DNA of 64,000 nt from Microbacterium helvum (GTDB lineage: Bacteria > Actinomycetota > Actinomycetes > Actinomycetales > Microbacteriaceae), in contig NZ_JACXZS010000004.1 of assembly GCF_014779795.1 (NCBI RefSeq), forward strand, positions 1 through 64,000, in the 5' to 3' direction. A program made the position numbers and the translations under genes. This document shows positions 37,734 through 46,226 of the stretch, in pieces (within the stretch, counting starts at the first letter, position 1; each line of letters begins with the position of its first letter). Under the pieces are notes generated by a model. It made no database searches. It was not told the origin of the DNA and was given only the letters and a program-made list of their open reading frames with translations.

Positions 37734-38411
37734 CTACTTCGTCAGCGCCTGCTGTCCGCGCTTGCGGGTCGTGAGCACCTGGTCGACGAGACCGTACGCG
37801 ACCGACTCCTCGGCCGAGAGGATCTTGTCGCGGTCGATGTCCTTGTTGACCTCTTCGACCGTCTTGTTGGAGTGCTTCGACAGCGTCTGCTCGAGCCAGG
37901 TGCGCATGCGGAGGATCTCCTGCGCCTGGATCTCGATGTCGGACGCCTGGCCGTGACCCGCCTCGCCCATGGCGGGCTGGTGGATCAGGATGCGGGCGTT
38001 CGGCAGCGCGAGACGCTTGCCCGGCGCGCCGGCCGCGAGCAGCACGGCGGCCGCGGAGGCCGCCTGGCCGAGCACGACCGTCTGGATCTGCGGCGACACG
38101 TACTGCATGGTGTCGTAGATCGCGGTCATGGCCGTGAACGAGCCGCCGGGCGAGTTGATGTACATGATGATGTCGCGGTCGGGGTCCTGGGACTCGAGCA
38201 CGAGCAGCTGGGCCATGACGTCATCCGCCGAGGCGTCGTCGACCTGGACGCCCAGGAAGATGACGCGGTCCTCGAACAGCTTGTTGTACGGGTCCTGGCG
38301 CTTGTAGCCGTACGCCGTGCGCTCCTCGAACTGCGGCAGGATGTAGCGGCTGCCGGGCATCTGGAGGCCCTGGGGTGCCATCGGGGCACCTCCGAAGGTG
38401 GGGGTCTGCAT
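37734..38411 (-). CDS. clpP2: ATP-dependent Clp protease proteolytic subunit ClpP2
   Basis: 225 residues from the ATG at 38411, which has GAGAGAGA about 8 bases upstream; a GTG at 38447 overlapping the clpP1 stop (GTGA) would add 12 residues. The serine is in LGQAASAAAVLL (Ser 119) and the His in LIHQPAMG (His 144). An N-terminal extension precedes the core. Actinobacteria assemble a mixed ClpP1P2 tetradecamer; this is the second of the pair. Confidence 0.95.
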   Translation of the reverse strand: MQTPTFGGAPMAPQGLQMPGSRYILPQFEERTAYGYKRQDPYNKLFEDRVIFLGVQVDDASADDVMAQLLVLESQDPDRDIIMYINSPGGSFTAMTAIYDTMQYVSPQIQTVVLGQAASAAAVLLAAGAPGKRLALPNARILIHQPAMGEAGHGQASDIEIQAQEILRMRTWLEQTLSKHSNKTVEEVNKDIDRDKILSAEESVAYGLVDQVLTTRKRGQQALTK

Positions 38412-38443
38412 TCCGGGTTCTCTCTCTTTCGCCTTCGGTGCCG

Positions 38444-39046
38444 TCACTCCGCCGCGCGGGCGCCGCCGTCGGTTCCGCCGCCGCCGATCACGTCGACCGC
38501 CGACTCGCGGATGTGGTCGACGAAGCCGTACTCGAGCGCCTCCTGCGCCGAGAACCAGCGGTCCCGGTCGCCGTCGGCGTTGATCTGCTCGACCGACTTG
38601 CCGGTCTGCGCCGCCGTGATCTCGGCCAGACGCTTCTTCATGTCGAGGATCAGCTGCGCCTGCGTCTGGATGTCGCTCGCGGTGCCGCCGAAGCCGCCGT
38701 GCGGCTGGTGCAGCAGCACACGGGCGTTGGGCGTGATGTAGCGCTTGCCCTTGGTGCCCGCCGTCAGCAGCAGCTGGCCCATCGAGGCCGCCATGCCGAT
38801 GCCCACCGTGACGATGTCGTTCGGCACGAACTGCATGGTGTCGTAGATCGCCATGCCGGCCGTGATCGAGCCGCCCGGGGAGTTGACGTACAGGTAGATG
38901 TCCTTCTCGGAGTCCTCAGCGGCGAGCAGCAGGATCTTCGCGCAGATCTCGTTGGCGTTCTCGTCGCGCACCTCGGACCCGAGCCAGATGATGCGGTCCC
39001 TCAACAGCCTGTCGAAGACGCTCGTCGCGACAAGTGGTTCGGCCAT
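38444..39046 (-). CDS. clpP1: ATP-dependent Clp protease proteolytic subunit ClpP1
   Basis: 200 residues from the ATG at 39046 (AGGAGT upstream). [19 protein letters not shown], the catalytic Ser 88 in GMAASMGQ and His 113 in LLHQPHGG are intact. It overlaps or abuts clpP2 and forms the mixed ClpP1P2 protease with it. The upstream gene is trigger factor, separated by a terminator hairpin. The longer in-frame start at 39169 runs through that hairpin and is rejected. Confidence 0.96.
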   Translation of the reverse strand: MAEPLVATSVFDRLLRDRIIWLGSEVRDENANEICAKILLLAAEDSEKDIYLYVNSPGGSITAGMAIYDTMQFVPNDIVTVGIGMAASMGQLLLTAGTKGKRYITPNARVLLHQPHGGFGGTASDIQTQAQLILDMKKRLAEITAAQTGKSVEQINADGDRDRWFSAQEALEYGFVDHIRESAVDVIGGGGTDGGARAAE

Positions 39047-39145
39047 GTGTACTCCTGATTCCGTGTCGGTGCCATCGAATCTACCGGCGCGGCACGACCG
39101 ACCCGCCCGTGTTCGCCCTGGGCAGAGCGCGCCCTGGACGACGAA

Positions 39146-39173
39146 GAGGGTGGATGCCGCAGCATCCACCCTC
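39146..39173. terminator. Terminator after trigger factor
   Basis: Perfect 12-bp inverted repeat GAGGGTGGATGC / GCATCCACCCTC with a 4-base loop, downstream of tig on the minus strand. Confidence 0.75.
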
Positions 39174-39214
39174 TCGACGGTTCAGGTCGCTTCAACAGCA
39201 GCCGTCAGGCTGAG

Positions 39215-40729
39215 TCACTCCGCGTCGGCCGCCTTCTTGGCCGGGGCCTTCTTGGCAGCCGGCTTCTTGGCGGGAGCCTTCTCGGCGGCGTCGGCCTCGT
39301 CGGCCGCGGCCTTCTTGGCGGCGGGCTTGCGGGCCGGAGCCTTCTTGGCGGGCTTGGCCTCTTCGGCCTCGACGATCGCGTCGGCGTCGGCCGCGGCATC
39401 CGCGATCTCCTGCGCCTCTTCGACGACCTCTTCTTCCGCCTCGGCCTCGTCCTCGACGGCGATGAAGCCGGTCAGGTCGACGGGCTTGCCGTTCGTGTCG
39501 ACGACGGTGACCTTGCCGAGCGCGACCGCGAGGGCCTTGTTGCGCGCGACCTCGCCGATGATGGCGGGCAGCTGATTGCCCTCCTGCAGCGCGTTGACGA
39601 AGTCCTGCGGAGCCATGCCGTACTGGGCGGCCGACTGCACGAGGTACTGCGTGAGCTCGTCCTGCGAGACCTGCACGTCGACCGACTCGGCGATCTTGTC
39701 GAGCAGCATCTGCGTCTTGAACTGCTTCTCGCTGGCCTCGGCGACCTCGGCGCGGTGGACGTCGTCCTCCAGGCGGCCCTCGTTCTCGAGGTGGTTGTGG
39801 ACCTCGTCCTCGATGAGCTGCGGCGGGACCGGGATCTCGACCTGCTCGAGGAGCACCTCGATGAGCTTGTCGCGCGCCGCGGAGCCCTGCGTGAAGGCGC
39901 CCTGCTGGCCGACGCGCTCCTTGAGGCTGTCGCGCAGCTCGGCGATGGTGTCGAACTCGCTCGCGATCTGGGCGAAGTCGTCGTCGGCCTCGGGCAGCTC
40001 GCGCTCCTTGACGGCCTTGACGGTGACCGAGACCTCGGCCTCGTCACCTGCGTGGTCGCCGCCGACGAGCTTGGAGCGGAACGTGGTGTCCTCACCGGCG
40101 GTGAGCGAGTCGATGGCCTCGTCGATGCCCTCGAGCAGCTCGCCCGAGCCGACCTCGTACGAGACGCCCTCGGCGCGGTCGATCTCGTTGCCGTCGATCG
40201 TGGCGACGAGGTCCAGCTCGACGAAGTCGCCCGACGCGGCGGGGCGGTCGACGGTCACGAGCGTGCCGAAGCGGCCGCGCAGGCGGTCGAGCTCCTCGTC
40301 GATGGCGGCCTCGTCGATCTCGACGGCCTCGACCTCGACGGTCGTGCCCTCGAACGCGGGCAGGTCGAACTCGGGACGAACGTCCACCTCGACCTCGACC
40401 TCGAGGTCGCCCGAGAAGTCCTTCTCGTTCGGCCACTCGGTGACCTCGGCGGCGGGACGGCCGAGGACGCGCAGCTCGTGGGCCGAGACCGCCTCGCGGT
40501 AGAAGTTGTCGAGGCCCTCGCTGACAGCGTGCTCGAGCACCGCGACGCGGCCGATGCGCTGGTCGATGATGGGCGCGGGCACCTTGCCCTTGCGGAAGCC
40601 GGGGATCTGGACGTCCTGAGCGATGTGCTCGTACGCGTGCTTGATCGACGGCTTGAGCTCGTCGGGGCTGACCGTGATGTGCAGCTTGACCCGGGTCGGG
40701 GTGAGCTTCTCGACGGTGCTGTTCACCAT
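39215..40729 (-). CDS. tig: Trigger factor with a Lys/Ala/Pro-rich C-terminal tail
   Basis: 504 residues. The ribosome-binding N-terminus has [17 protein letters not shown] (the GFRxGKxP signature, about 44-60); the FKBP-type isomerase domain follows (about 155-240) and then the helical chaperone domain. After about residue 430 there is an acidic stretch and then repeats [35 protein letters not shown], resembling histone H1 tails. Such extensions are uncommon in model trigger factors. It folds nascent chains at the ribosome exit and is encoded next to ClpP. Confidence 0.96.
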   Translation of the reverse strand: MVNSTVEKLTPTRVKLHITVSPDELKPSIKHAYEHIAQDVQIPGFRKGKVPAPIIDQRIGRVAVLEHAVSEGLDNFYREAVSAHELRVLGRPAAEVTEWPNEKDFSGDLEVEVEVDVRPEFDLPAFEGTTVEVEAVEIDEAAIDEELDRLRGRFGTLVTVDRPAASGDFVELDLVATIDGNEIDRAEGVSYEVGSGELLEGIDEAIDSLTAGEDTTFRSKLVGGDHAGDEAEVSVTVKAVKERELPEADDDFAQIASEFDTIAELRDSLKERVGQQGAFTQGSAARDKLIEVLLEQVEIPVPPQLIEDEVHNHLENEGRLEDDVHRAEVAEASEKQFKTQMLLDKIAESVDVQVSQDELTQYLVQSAAQYGMAPQDFVNALQEGNQLPAIIGEVARNKALAVALGKVTVVDTNGKPVDLTGFIAVEDEAEAEEEVVEEAQEIADAAADADAIVEAEEAKPAKKAPARKPAAKKAAADEADAAEKAPAKKPAAKKAPAKKAADAE

Positions 40730-40807
40730 GCCTGTTACTTCTCCTCTATCGGACCGCGCGAACGCGCGGCATGAAGGTCTGGGTTCGCAATTCTGTGGGC
40801 CGTGATG

Positions 40808-40881
40808 TCGGGGCGACAGGATTTGAACCTGCGGCCTCCCGCTCCCAAAGCGGGCGCTCTACCAAGCTGAGCTACGCCCCG
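40808..40881 (-). tRNA. tRNA-Pro(TGG)
   Basis: A 74-nt cloverleaf: acceptor CGGGGCG / CGCCCCG, D-arm GCTC..GAGC, anticodon stem CCCGC / GCGGG around loop TTTGGGA (anticodon TGG), T-loop TTCAAAT. CCA is not encoded. Confidence 0.95.
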
Positions 40882-40999
40882 GGCGGGTTCGCACGCATGC
40901 GTGCGCCCTTCTGCGCTCCGAGAAGCACAGTGGCCCCGAGAAGTCTAGCCGACCCGCCCGGGCACCGCCTGCGATGCGGGACCAAGCCGTCATATGCCC

Positions 41000-41005
41000 T
41001 AGACT
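41000..41005 (+). promoter_or_regulatory. tRNA-Gly -10 box
   Basis: TAGACT about 26 bases before the tRNA 5' end. Confidence 0.45.
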
Positions 41006-41030
41006 CGTCCCCGGTCGCTGATGCGGCTGC

Positions 41031-41101
41031 GGGGATGTAGCTCAATGGTAGAGCCTCAGTCTTCCAAACTGATTACGCGGGTTCGATTCCCGTCATCCCC
41101 T
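41031..41101 (+). tRNA. tRNA-Gly(TCC)
   Basis: A 71-nt cloverleaf: acceptor GGGGATG / CATCCCC, anticodon stem TCAGT / ACTGA around loop CTTCCAA (anticodon TCC), T-loop TTCGATT. CCA is not encoded. Confidence 0.95.
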
Positions 41102-41201
41102 CCGTACACCTGATCCGACACGCCTCTGCGTGGGTCTCCCGAACCGTGCCGTGGCGCGGCAGACTGGCTTCGCATCGTTCGAAGCACTGTGGGGAGCCGC
41201 G

Positions 41202-42101
41202 ATGGACGCGTCACCGTCTGATCCCTCGGCTGTGCCGAGGAAGCTGCCGCGACGGCCGGCGTCCGCGCTGGCCGAGAAGTGGACCCGCGTCGACGGGGTC
41301 GACGTGTTCTACCGCGAGTCTCCGAATCCGCCGAAGGATGCCCGGGTCATGGCGCACGTGCACGGCTTCGGCCTCTCGGGGCGCTATCTGCTCCCCACGG
41401 CGGAACGGCTGTCGGACGAGTTCCACACGTACGTGCCCGACCTTCCGGGGTTCGGGCGCAGCGGCAGGGCGAAGGGCATGCTCGACATCCCCGATCTCGC
41501 TCGCGCCGCCGTCCGGTTCTTCGACGACCGTGGCATCGAGAAGGCGACTCTGGTGGGCAACTCGATGGGCTGCCCGGTGATCATCGAGTGCGCGCACCGC
41601 TACCCCGAGCGCGTCGATCGCGCCGTGCTCGTGTCACCGGCGGGCGGGGTCTACAACCAGCCGCTGCGGCGGGCGATCGGCCAGCTGTCGACCGACGCAC
41701 CGCGCGAGCCGTTCAAGATGGCGACGGTCGCGGTCCCGGACTATGTGCGGTTCGGCATCCCGAGCACGCTGCGGATGTTCCGCTCGCTCACGCAGTACCC
41801 GTCGCTGCAGCGACTGCTCGAGCTGCGGATCCCCACCCTCGTCGTGCTCGGGCAGCGCGACCCGCTCCTGCCCCACGCGCACCGCATCGACGAGATCGCG
41901 AGCCAGACCGACAGCCACGTGCTGGTCGTGCTGCTGGAGGGCGCCGCTCACGCCATCAACTACAGCCACCCCGGCCAGCTCGCGCACGTGATCCGTGCGT
42001 TCATGGACGACAAGCCGATCGCGAACGACCCCGAGTGGCCGGGTCACGTGCGCCTCTACGAGGTGCACCGCGGGAAGCACCACCCGCCGGCGCAAGGCTG
42101 A
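41202..42101 (+). CDS. Alpha/beta hydrolase
   Basis: 299 residues from the ATG at 41202, chosen for GGGGAG upstream; an earlier in-frame ATG at 41130 has none. HGFGLSGRYLLPTAERL and LPGFGRSGRAKG form the oxyanion region, the nucleophile Ser is in VGNSMGCPV, the Asp in LGQRDPLLPH and the His in EGAAHAINYSHP. No signal peptide. A general esterase/lipase-like hydrolase; substrate unknown. It ends just before the convergent gamma-carbonic-anhydrase gene, leaving only 13 bases between. Confidence 0.9.
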   Translation: MDASPSDPSAVPRKLPRRPASALAEKWTRVDGVDVFYRESPNPPKDARVMAHVHGFGLSGRYLLPTAERLSDEFHTYVPDLPGFGRSGRAKGMLDIPDLARAAVRFFDDRGIEKATLVGNSMGCPVIIECAHRYPERVDRAVLVSPAGGVYNQPLRRAIGQLSTDAPREPFKMATVAVPDYVRFGIPSTLRMFRSLTQYPSLQRLLELRIPTLVVLGQRDPLLPHAHRIDEIASQTDSHVLVVLLEGAAHAINYSHPGQLAHVIRAFMDDKPIANDPEWPGHVRLYEVHRGKHHPPAQG

Positions 42102-42114
42102 GGCCGCGGGCGCG

Positions 42115-42654
42115 TCACGCGACCGAGATCGCGCCGCGGTGCTCCTCGATGTGCTGCAGGTAGTGCGAGGCGTTCCGCAGCAGGCCGGCGCGCTCGTCGT
42201 CGGTGAGCTCGCGCCGCACCTTCGCCGGAACGCCGGCCACGAGAGACCCATCGGGGATCTCGGCCCCCTCCAGGACGACGGCGCCGCCCGCGATGAGGCA
42301 TCCGCTCCCGATCTTCGCGCCGTTGAGCACGACAGCGCCCATGCCGATGAGCGATCCGTCGCCGATGGTGCAGCCGTGGATGACGGCGTTGTGGCCGACC
42401 GAGACGTTCTCGCCGATGACGACGGGGTGGCCCGCATCGACATGCACCGAGACGTTGTCCTGCAGGTTGCTGTTCGCGCCTACCGTGATGGTGTCGCCGT
42501 CGGCGCGCAGCACCGCGTTGTACCAGACGCTCGCGCCGGGTCCGAGGACCACTCCCCCGACCACCCGGGCGCCGGCGGCGACGAACGACGTGGGATCGAG
42601 CTCCGGGGTCCTGCCCGCGGCGAAGAGGACCGATGCGCCCTGTGAAACCGTCAT
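42115..42654 (-). CDS. Gamma-carbonic-anhydrase-like left-handed beta-helix protein
   Basis: 179 residues from the ATG at 42654 (GAGGTG upstream). Hexapeptide repeats (VVGGVVLGPGASVWYNAVLRADGD, DNVSVHVDAG, VSVGHNAVIHGCTIGDGSLIGMGAVVL) and the metal-binding His positions in SVHVDAG, VGHNAVIHG identify the PaaY/YrdA gamma-carbonic anhydrase group. Whether it hydrates CO2 is uncertain, as many members have no measured activity. Confidence 0.92.
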   Translation of the reverse strand: MTVSQGASVLFAAGRTPELDPTSFVAAGARVVGGVVLGPGASVWYNAVLRADGDTITVGANSNLQDNVSVHVDAGHPVVIGENVSVGHNAVIHGCTIGDGSLIGMGAVVLNGAKIGSGCLIAGGAVVLEGAEIPDGSLVAGVPAKVRRELTDDERAGLLRNASHYLQHIEEHRGAISVA

Positions 42655-42670
42655 GAACACCTCGCGACCG

Positions 42671-44818
42671 TCATGGTGCGACCCTACCGGCCAACGCACC
42701 TTCGATGGCCTTGGTGTACCACGGTGCCAGTGTGTCGACGAACGTGACCGTCAAGTGGTCCTGGTCGCGGTAGATGTTCGCGCCGCCCACGACCGGGGCG
42801 CACGTGTCCGCACCGCAGAACACATCGGTGAAATCGAGCAGCGTCACCGAATCGAGGCCGGCTGCGGCATCCCTCAGCGGATCGTTCTCGACGAGCACGT
42901 CCGAGCGTGCGCCGTCGCACTCGGAGGCGTCACGCGTCCGCAGGCACTTGTTCGGATCGGTCTCCCACACCGGGTTGTCGACGACCGTGACGACCGGGAT
43001 GCCGCGGTCGGTGACCGTGCTCCAGGCGTCGCGATAACCCGCGACCGCGGCGTCATGCGACGAGTCGTAGCCGGCCGACGAGTACGGGGTGTTGGCGATG
43101 GCGGCGGTGAAGACGACGTCGAGGTCGGTGTCGTCGATCGCGCGCTGCACGGCCTCTCGCCAGTCGGAGCAGGCCGCGCCGAACGCGCCCGGGGTCGACA
43201 GCGGCGTCGTGTTCCACGGGCACGCGCCCTTGAACCAGGTGGTCAGATGCCAGCCGTTCGCCTCAGCCATGCGCTGGAACGTCGGCAGCAGCTGGTAGGC
43301 GTGGCTGTCGCCGATCAGCGCGACCTGCGGCGCATCCGGGTCGTCCGAACCGAAGTGGCACGACACCGGACGCGAGTCGGTGAGCTGGACGAAGCACTGC
43401 GGGTCCTCGGGCCGGTCGATGCCGGCGAATCCCGGCGCCGGCAGGATCGTGTCGCCGAAGTCGCTGCCTTCGCACGAGGGATCGAGGACGGATGCCGCAC
43501 CGAAGCACTCCGGCGGGTCCTGCTGCAGCTCGGCGATGTCGCGAGTGCCCTGGGTGTACAGCGGCGCGTTGACGAACCACGCCATCGCCGCGACGAGGGC
43601 GACGACGATCATCGCTGCCAGCGAGGACCACAGCGTGACGCGGGCGGGTCGCGTGGTGAGCACCTTCCATGCGCGCACCGGATCCTCGACGAACCGCTTG
43701 GTGAGCCAGGCCAGCACGAAGCAGATCACGAGCAGGGCGACGCGATGGTAGATCGTCAGCCCCCAGAACGGCACGGACGGCGCGATGATGATGAGCGGCC
43801 AGTGCCACAGGTACAGCGAGTACGAGATGTCGCCGACGAACTGGGCCGGCCGGATCGCGAGGACGCGTGTCGGATACCACCAGCGGTCGGTGTTCGACGC
43901 GGCGATGACGGCGGCCGCGCCCAGCGTCGGCAGTGCCGCCATGTACCCCGGGAACGGCGTCTGACCGTCGAACGTGAACGTGACGTAGACGAGCAGCAGG
44001 ATGCCGGCCCAGCCGAGCACGAAGCTGCCGATCGCGTTTCGCACCCGCAGCATGGGCACGAGCGCGACCATCGCGCCCACGCCGAACTGCCACATGCGTC
44101 CGAAGGTGACGAAGTAGGCGGGAGCCGGGTTCGTGATCGTGAAGACGACGCAGAACGCGAACGAGACGACGGTCACGATGCCGAGCGCCACCAGGATCGC
44201 GCGACGCCGCGCGCCGCGGAAGAACTTCACGCCGATCCAGGCCGCCAGCAGCATGATGAGCGGCCACATCACGTAGAACTGCTCTTCCAGCGACAGCGAC
44301 CAGTAGTGCTGGACGGTCGTCGGCGAGCCGGAGTGGTTGAGGTAGTCCGCCGAGTTGAGGGCCAGGTACCAGTTCTCGACGTAGAACGTCGACGACAGGA
44401 TCTCGCGCACCTCGTTCGGCAGGGCCGAGGTCGGCATGAGGTACGGCGACATCACGACGATCGCGCAGAACAGCAGGACGAGAAGGGATGCGGGCAGCAG
44501 ACGCCGTGCGCGACGCGCCCAGAACTGGCCGAGCTTGACGGTGCCCGTCGCGGTCATCTCGCGCATCAGGTGCGACGTGATGAGGAAGCCGGAGATCACG
44601 AAGAAGATGTCGACGCCGATGTAGCCGCCCGTGATGCGCCCGGGCCAGAAGTGGTAGAGCACGACGCACAGCACAGCGATCGCGCGCAGACCCTGCACGT
44701 GCGGCAGGAACCGCGAGGGCTCGGCGTGTTCGGGTGAGCGGTCGTTCGGCTCTCGGGTCACGGTCTTGGCGGGGACGCCCAGATGCTGCGGTCCGAGGTC
44801 GTGATCTGCGGAAGGCAC
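42671..44818 (-). CDS. OafA-type acyltransferase fused to a SGNH domain
   Basis: 715 residues. An N-terminal acyltransferase-3 domain with about 11 membrane helices (starting LPHVQGLRAIAVLCVVLYHF, the RxxR/HF motif, then GGYIGVDIFFVISGFLI) is followed by an exterior SGNH domain: GDSHAYQLLP (Ser) and DQDHLTVTFV (Asp/His). Such two-domain proteins O-acetylate cell-wall polysaccharides or antibiotics. No polysaccharide cluster surrounds it. The cap sequence suggests disulfides in the exterior domain (several Cys pairs). Confidence 0.93.
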   Translation of the reverse strand: MPSADHDLGPQHLGVPAKTVTREPNDRSPEHAEPSRFLPHVQGLRAIAVLCVVLYHFWPGRITGGYIGVDIFFVISGFLITSHLMREMTATGTVKLGQFWARRARRLLPASLLVLLFCAIVVMSPYLMPTSALPNEVREILSSTFYVENWYLALNSADYLNHSGSPTTVQHYWSLSLEEQFYVMWPLIMLLAAWIGVKFFRGARRRAILVALGIVTVVSFAFCVVFTITNPAPAYFVTFGRMWQFGVGAMVALVPMLRVRNAIGSFVLGWAGILLLVYVTFTFDGQTPFPGYMAALPTLGAAAVIAASNTDRWWYPTRVLAIRPAQFVGDISYSLYLWHWPLIIIAPSVPFWGLTIYHRVALLVICFVLAWLTKRFVEDPVRAWKVLTTRPARVTLWSSLAAMIVVALVAAMAWFVNAPLYTQGTRDIAELQQDPPECFGAASVLDPSCEGSDFGDTILPAPGFAGIDRPEDPQCFVQLTDSRPVSCHFGSDDPDAPQVALIGDSHAYQLLPTFQRMAEANGWHLTTWFKGACPWNTTPLSTPGAFGAACSDWREAVQRAIDDTDLDVVFTAAIANTPYSSAGYDSSHDAAVAGYRDAWSTVTDRGIPVVTVVDNPVWETDPNKCLRTRDASECDGARSDVLVENDPLRDAAAGLDSVTLLDFTDVFCGADTCAPVVGGANIYRDQDHLTVTFVDTLAPWYTKAIEGALAGRVAP

Positions 44819-44894
44819 GCAACGACGTTAGCCGCTCGCGGCCGGATGCCCGCATCGGCACCACGGAGCGCCCGTAAGCCCAGCCTTCTCTTGC

Positions 44895-44922
44895 TTGCGG
44901 AATGACTCCCCATGAGTAGCGT
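44895..44922 (+). promoter_or_regulatory. dps promoter
   Basis: TTGCGG and TAGCGT separated by 16 bases, about 60 bases before the dps ATG, in the divergent space next to the acyltransferase gene. Confidence 0.45.
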
Positions 44923-44982
44923 TGCAGTCACGGGAGGACGACCGCCGGATGGGCGGCACTCCCCACGATGGAGGCGAGAGAC

Positions 44983-45465
44983 ATGACCGACACGAACACC
45001 GTTCCCGCTACCGCTGCGAATCCCGATGTCGCCGCCGCGACCGCACAGTTCCTGACGCCCGTGGTGCTCGGCCTCCAGGCCCTCGCCGTGAACGGCAAGC
45101 AGGCCCACTGGAACGTCCGCGGTGCGAACTTCATCGCGATCCACGAGCTCCTCGATTCGGTCGTCGCGAATGCGCAGGCCGGCGCCGACCAGGCCGCGGA
45201 GCGGATCGTCGCGCTCGGGCTGCCGGTCGACGCGCGCGTCGGCACGGTCGCCGCGAAGGCGACGACGGCTGTGCCAGCCGGCTTCACGCAGTGGGACGCG
45301 CTGATCCGCAACGTCATCGCCGACATGGACGTCGTGATCCGCGACGTGCAGGAGGCGATCGACGGACTGGATGAGTTCGATCTGACCAGCCAGGACATCG
45401 CCATCGGCATCAAGGAGTCGCTGGAGAAGGACCGGTGGTTCCTCTTCGCGCACCTCGCCGAGTGA
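44983..45465 (+). CDS. dps: Dps family DNA-binding ferritin-like protein
   Basis: 160 residues from the ATG at 44983 (GGAGG upstream). The ferroxidase site is in GKQAHWNVRGANFIAIHELLD (His, Asp/Glu at the dimer interface) and the four-helix bundle is complete. It stores iron and protects DNA from oxidative damage as a dodecamer. The Ala/Thr-rich N-terminal tail lacks the Lys cluster used by some Dps to bind DNA. A terminator follows. Confidence 0.95.
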   Translation: MTDTNTVPATAANPDVAAATAQFLTPVVLGLQALAVNGKQAHWNVRGANFIAIHELLDSVVANAQAGADQAAERIVALGLPVDARVGTVAAKATTAVPAGFTQWDALIRNVIADMDVVIRDVQEAIDGLDEFDLTSQDIAIGIKESLEKDRWFLFAHLAE

Positions 45466-45480
45466 CGCTGCGCAAGAACT

Positions 45481-45515
45481 GACGAAGGCCTCGGGTCGAT
45501 CCCGGGGCCTTCGTC
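45481..45515. terminator. Terminator between dps and the response regulator
   Basis: GACGAAGGCC-t-CGGG / CCCG-g-GGCCTTCGTC with one mismatch and a 5-base loop, between convergent genes. Confidence 0.75.
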
Positions 45516-45518
45516 GTC

Positions 45519-46226
45519 TCAGGCGCTCTGGAGGAACGCGAGGACGGCGAGCACTCGCCGGTGCTCGGTGCCGGACTCCTCCAGGCCGAGCTTGGCGAAG
45601 ATCGCGCTGATGTTCTTCTCCACCGCGCCCACGCCGATGAACAGCCGCTGTGCGATGCTGGCGTTGCTGCGACCCTCGGCCATCAGCGTGAGCACGTCAC
45701 GCTCGCGCGGCGTCAGCGTCGACAGCGGGTCGGGCCGGGCTGACAGCAGCCCTTGCACCACGAGCGGATCGAGCACGGTCCCGCGCTCGCGCACCCGGCG
45801 GACGGCATCCGAGAACTCCTCGAGAGACGTGACCCGGTCCTTCAGCAGATAGCCGACGCCGCCCTCACCGCCCGCGAGGAGCTCGCGGGCGTACACGCCC
45901 TCGACGTACTGGCTGAGGACGAGGATGCCGACCTCGGGCAGCGCCGCCCGCAGCGCGAGCGCGGCTTTGATCCCCTCGTCGCGAAAGCCTGGCGGCAGTC
46001 GCACGTCGAGGATCGCGACGTCGGCGCGCGCCTGACGCACCCGGTCCACGACGTCGTCGACGTCGCCCCACGCGCCGGCGGTGACATACCCCGCCTCGTC
46101 GAAGAGGCGGATGAGCCCTTCGCGCAGCAGCACGGAGTCTTCGAACAGGACGACGCGCAGCGCGCCGGGATCGTGCGAAGGGGAATCGGACGGGACGGCC
46201 ATCCCCTCAGGATAGAGACCCGTCAC
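45519..46226 (-). CDS. NarL/LuxR-family response regulator
   Basis: 235 residues from the GTG at 46226, which overlaps the kinase stop (GTGA); an ATG at 46202 is the alternative. The receiver domain has VVLFEDSVLLREG and the phospho-Asp in VAILDVRLPPG; the C-terminal LuxR helix-turn-helix is LTPRERDVLTLMAEGRSNASIAQRLFIGVGAVEKNISAIFAKL. It is coupled to the sensor kinase and the multicopper oxidase, so regulation of that oxidase or of copper stress is plausible. Confidence 0.94.
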   Translation of the reverse strand: MTGLYPEGMAVPSDSPSHDPGALRVVLFEDSVLLREGLIRLFDEAGYVTAGAWGDVDDVVDRVRQARADVAILDVRLPPGFRDEGIKAALALRAALPEVGILVLSQYVEGVYARELLAGGEGGVGYLLKDRVTSLEEFSDAVRRVRERGTVLDPLVVQGLLSARPDPLSTLTPRERDVLTLMAEGRSNASIAQRLFIGVGAVEKNISAIFAKLGLEESGTEHRRVLAVLAFLQSA

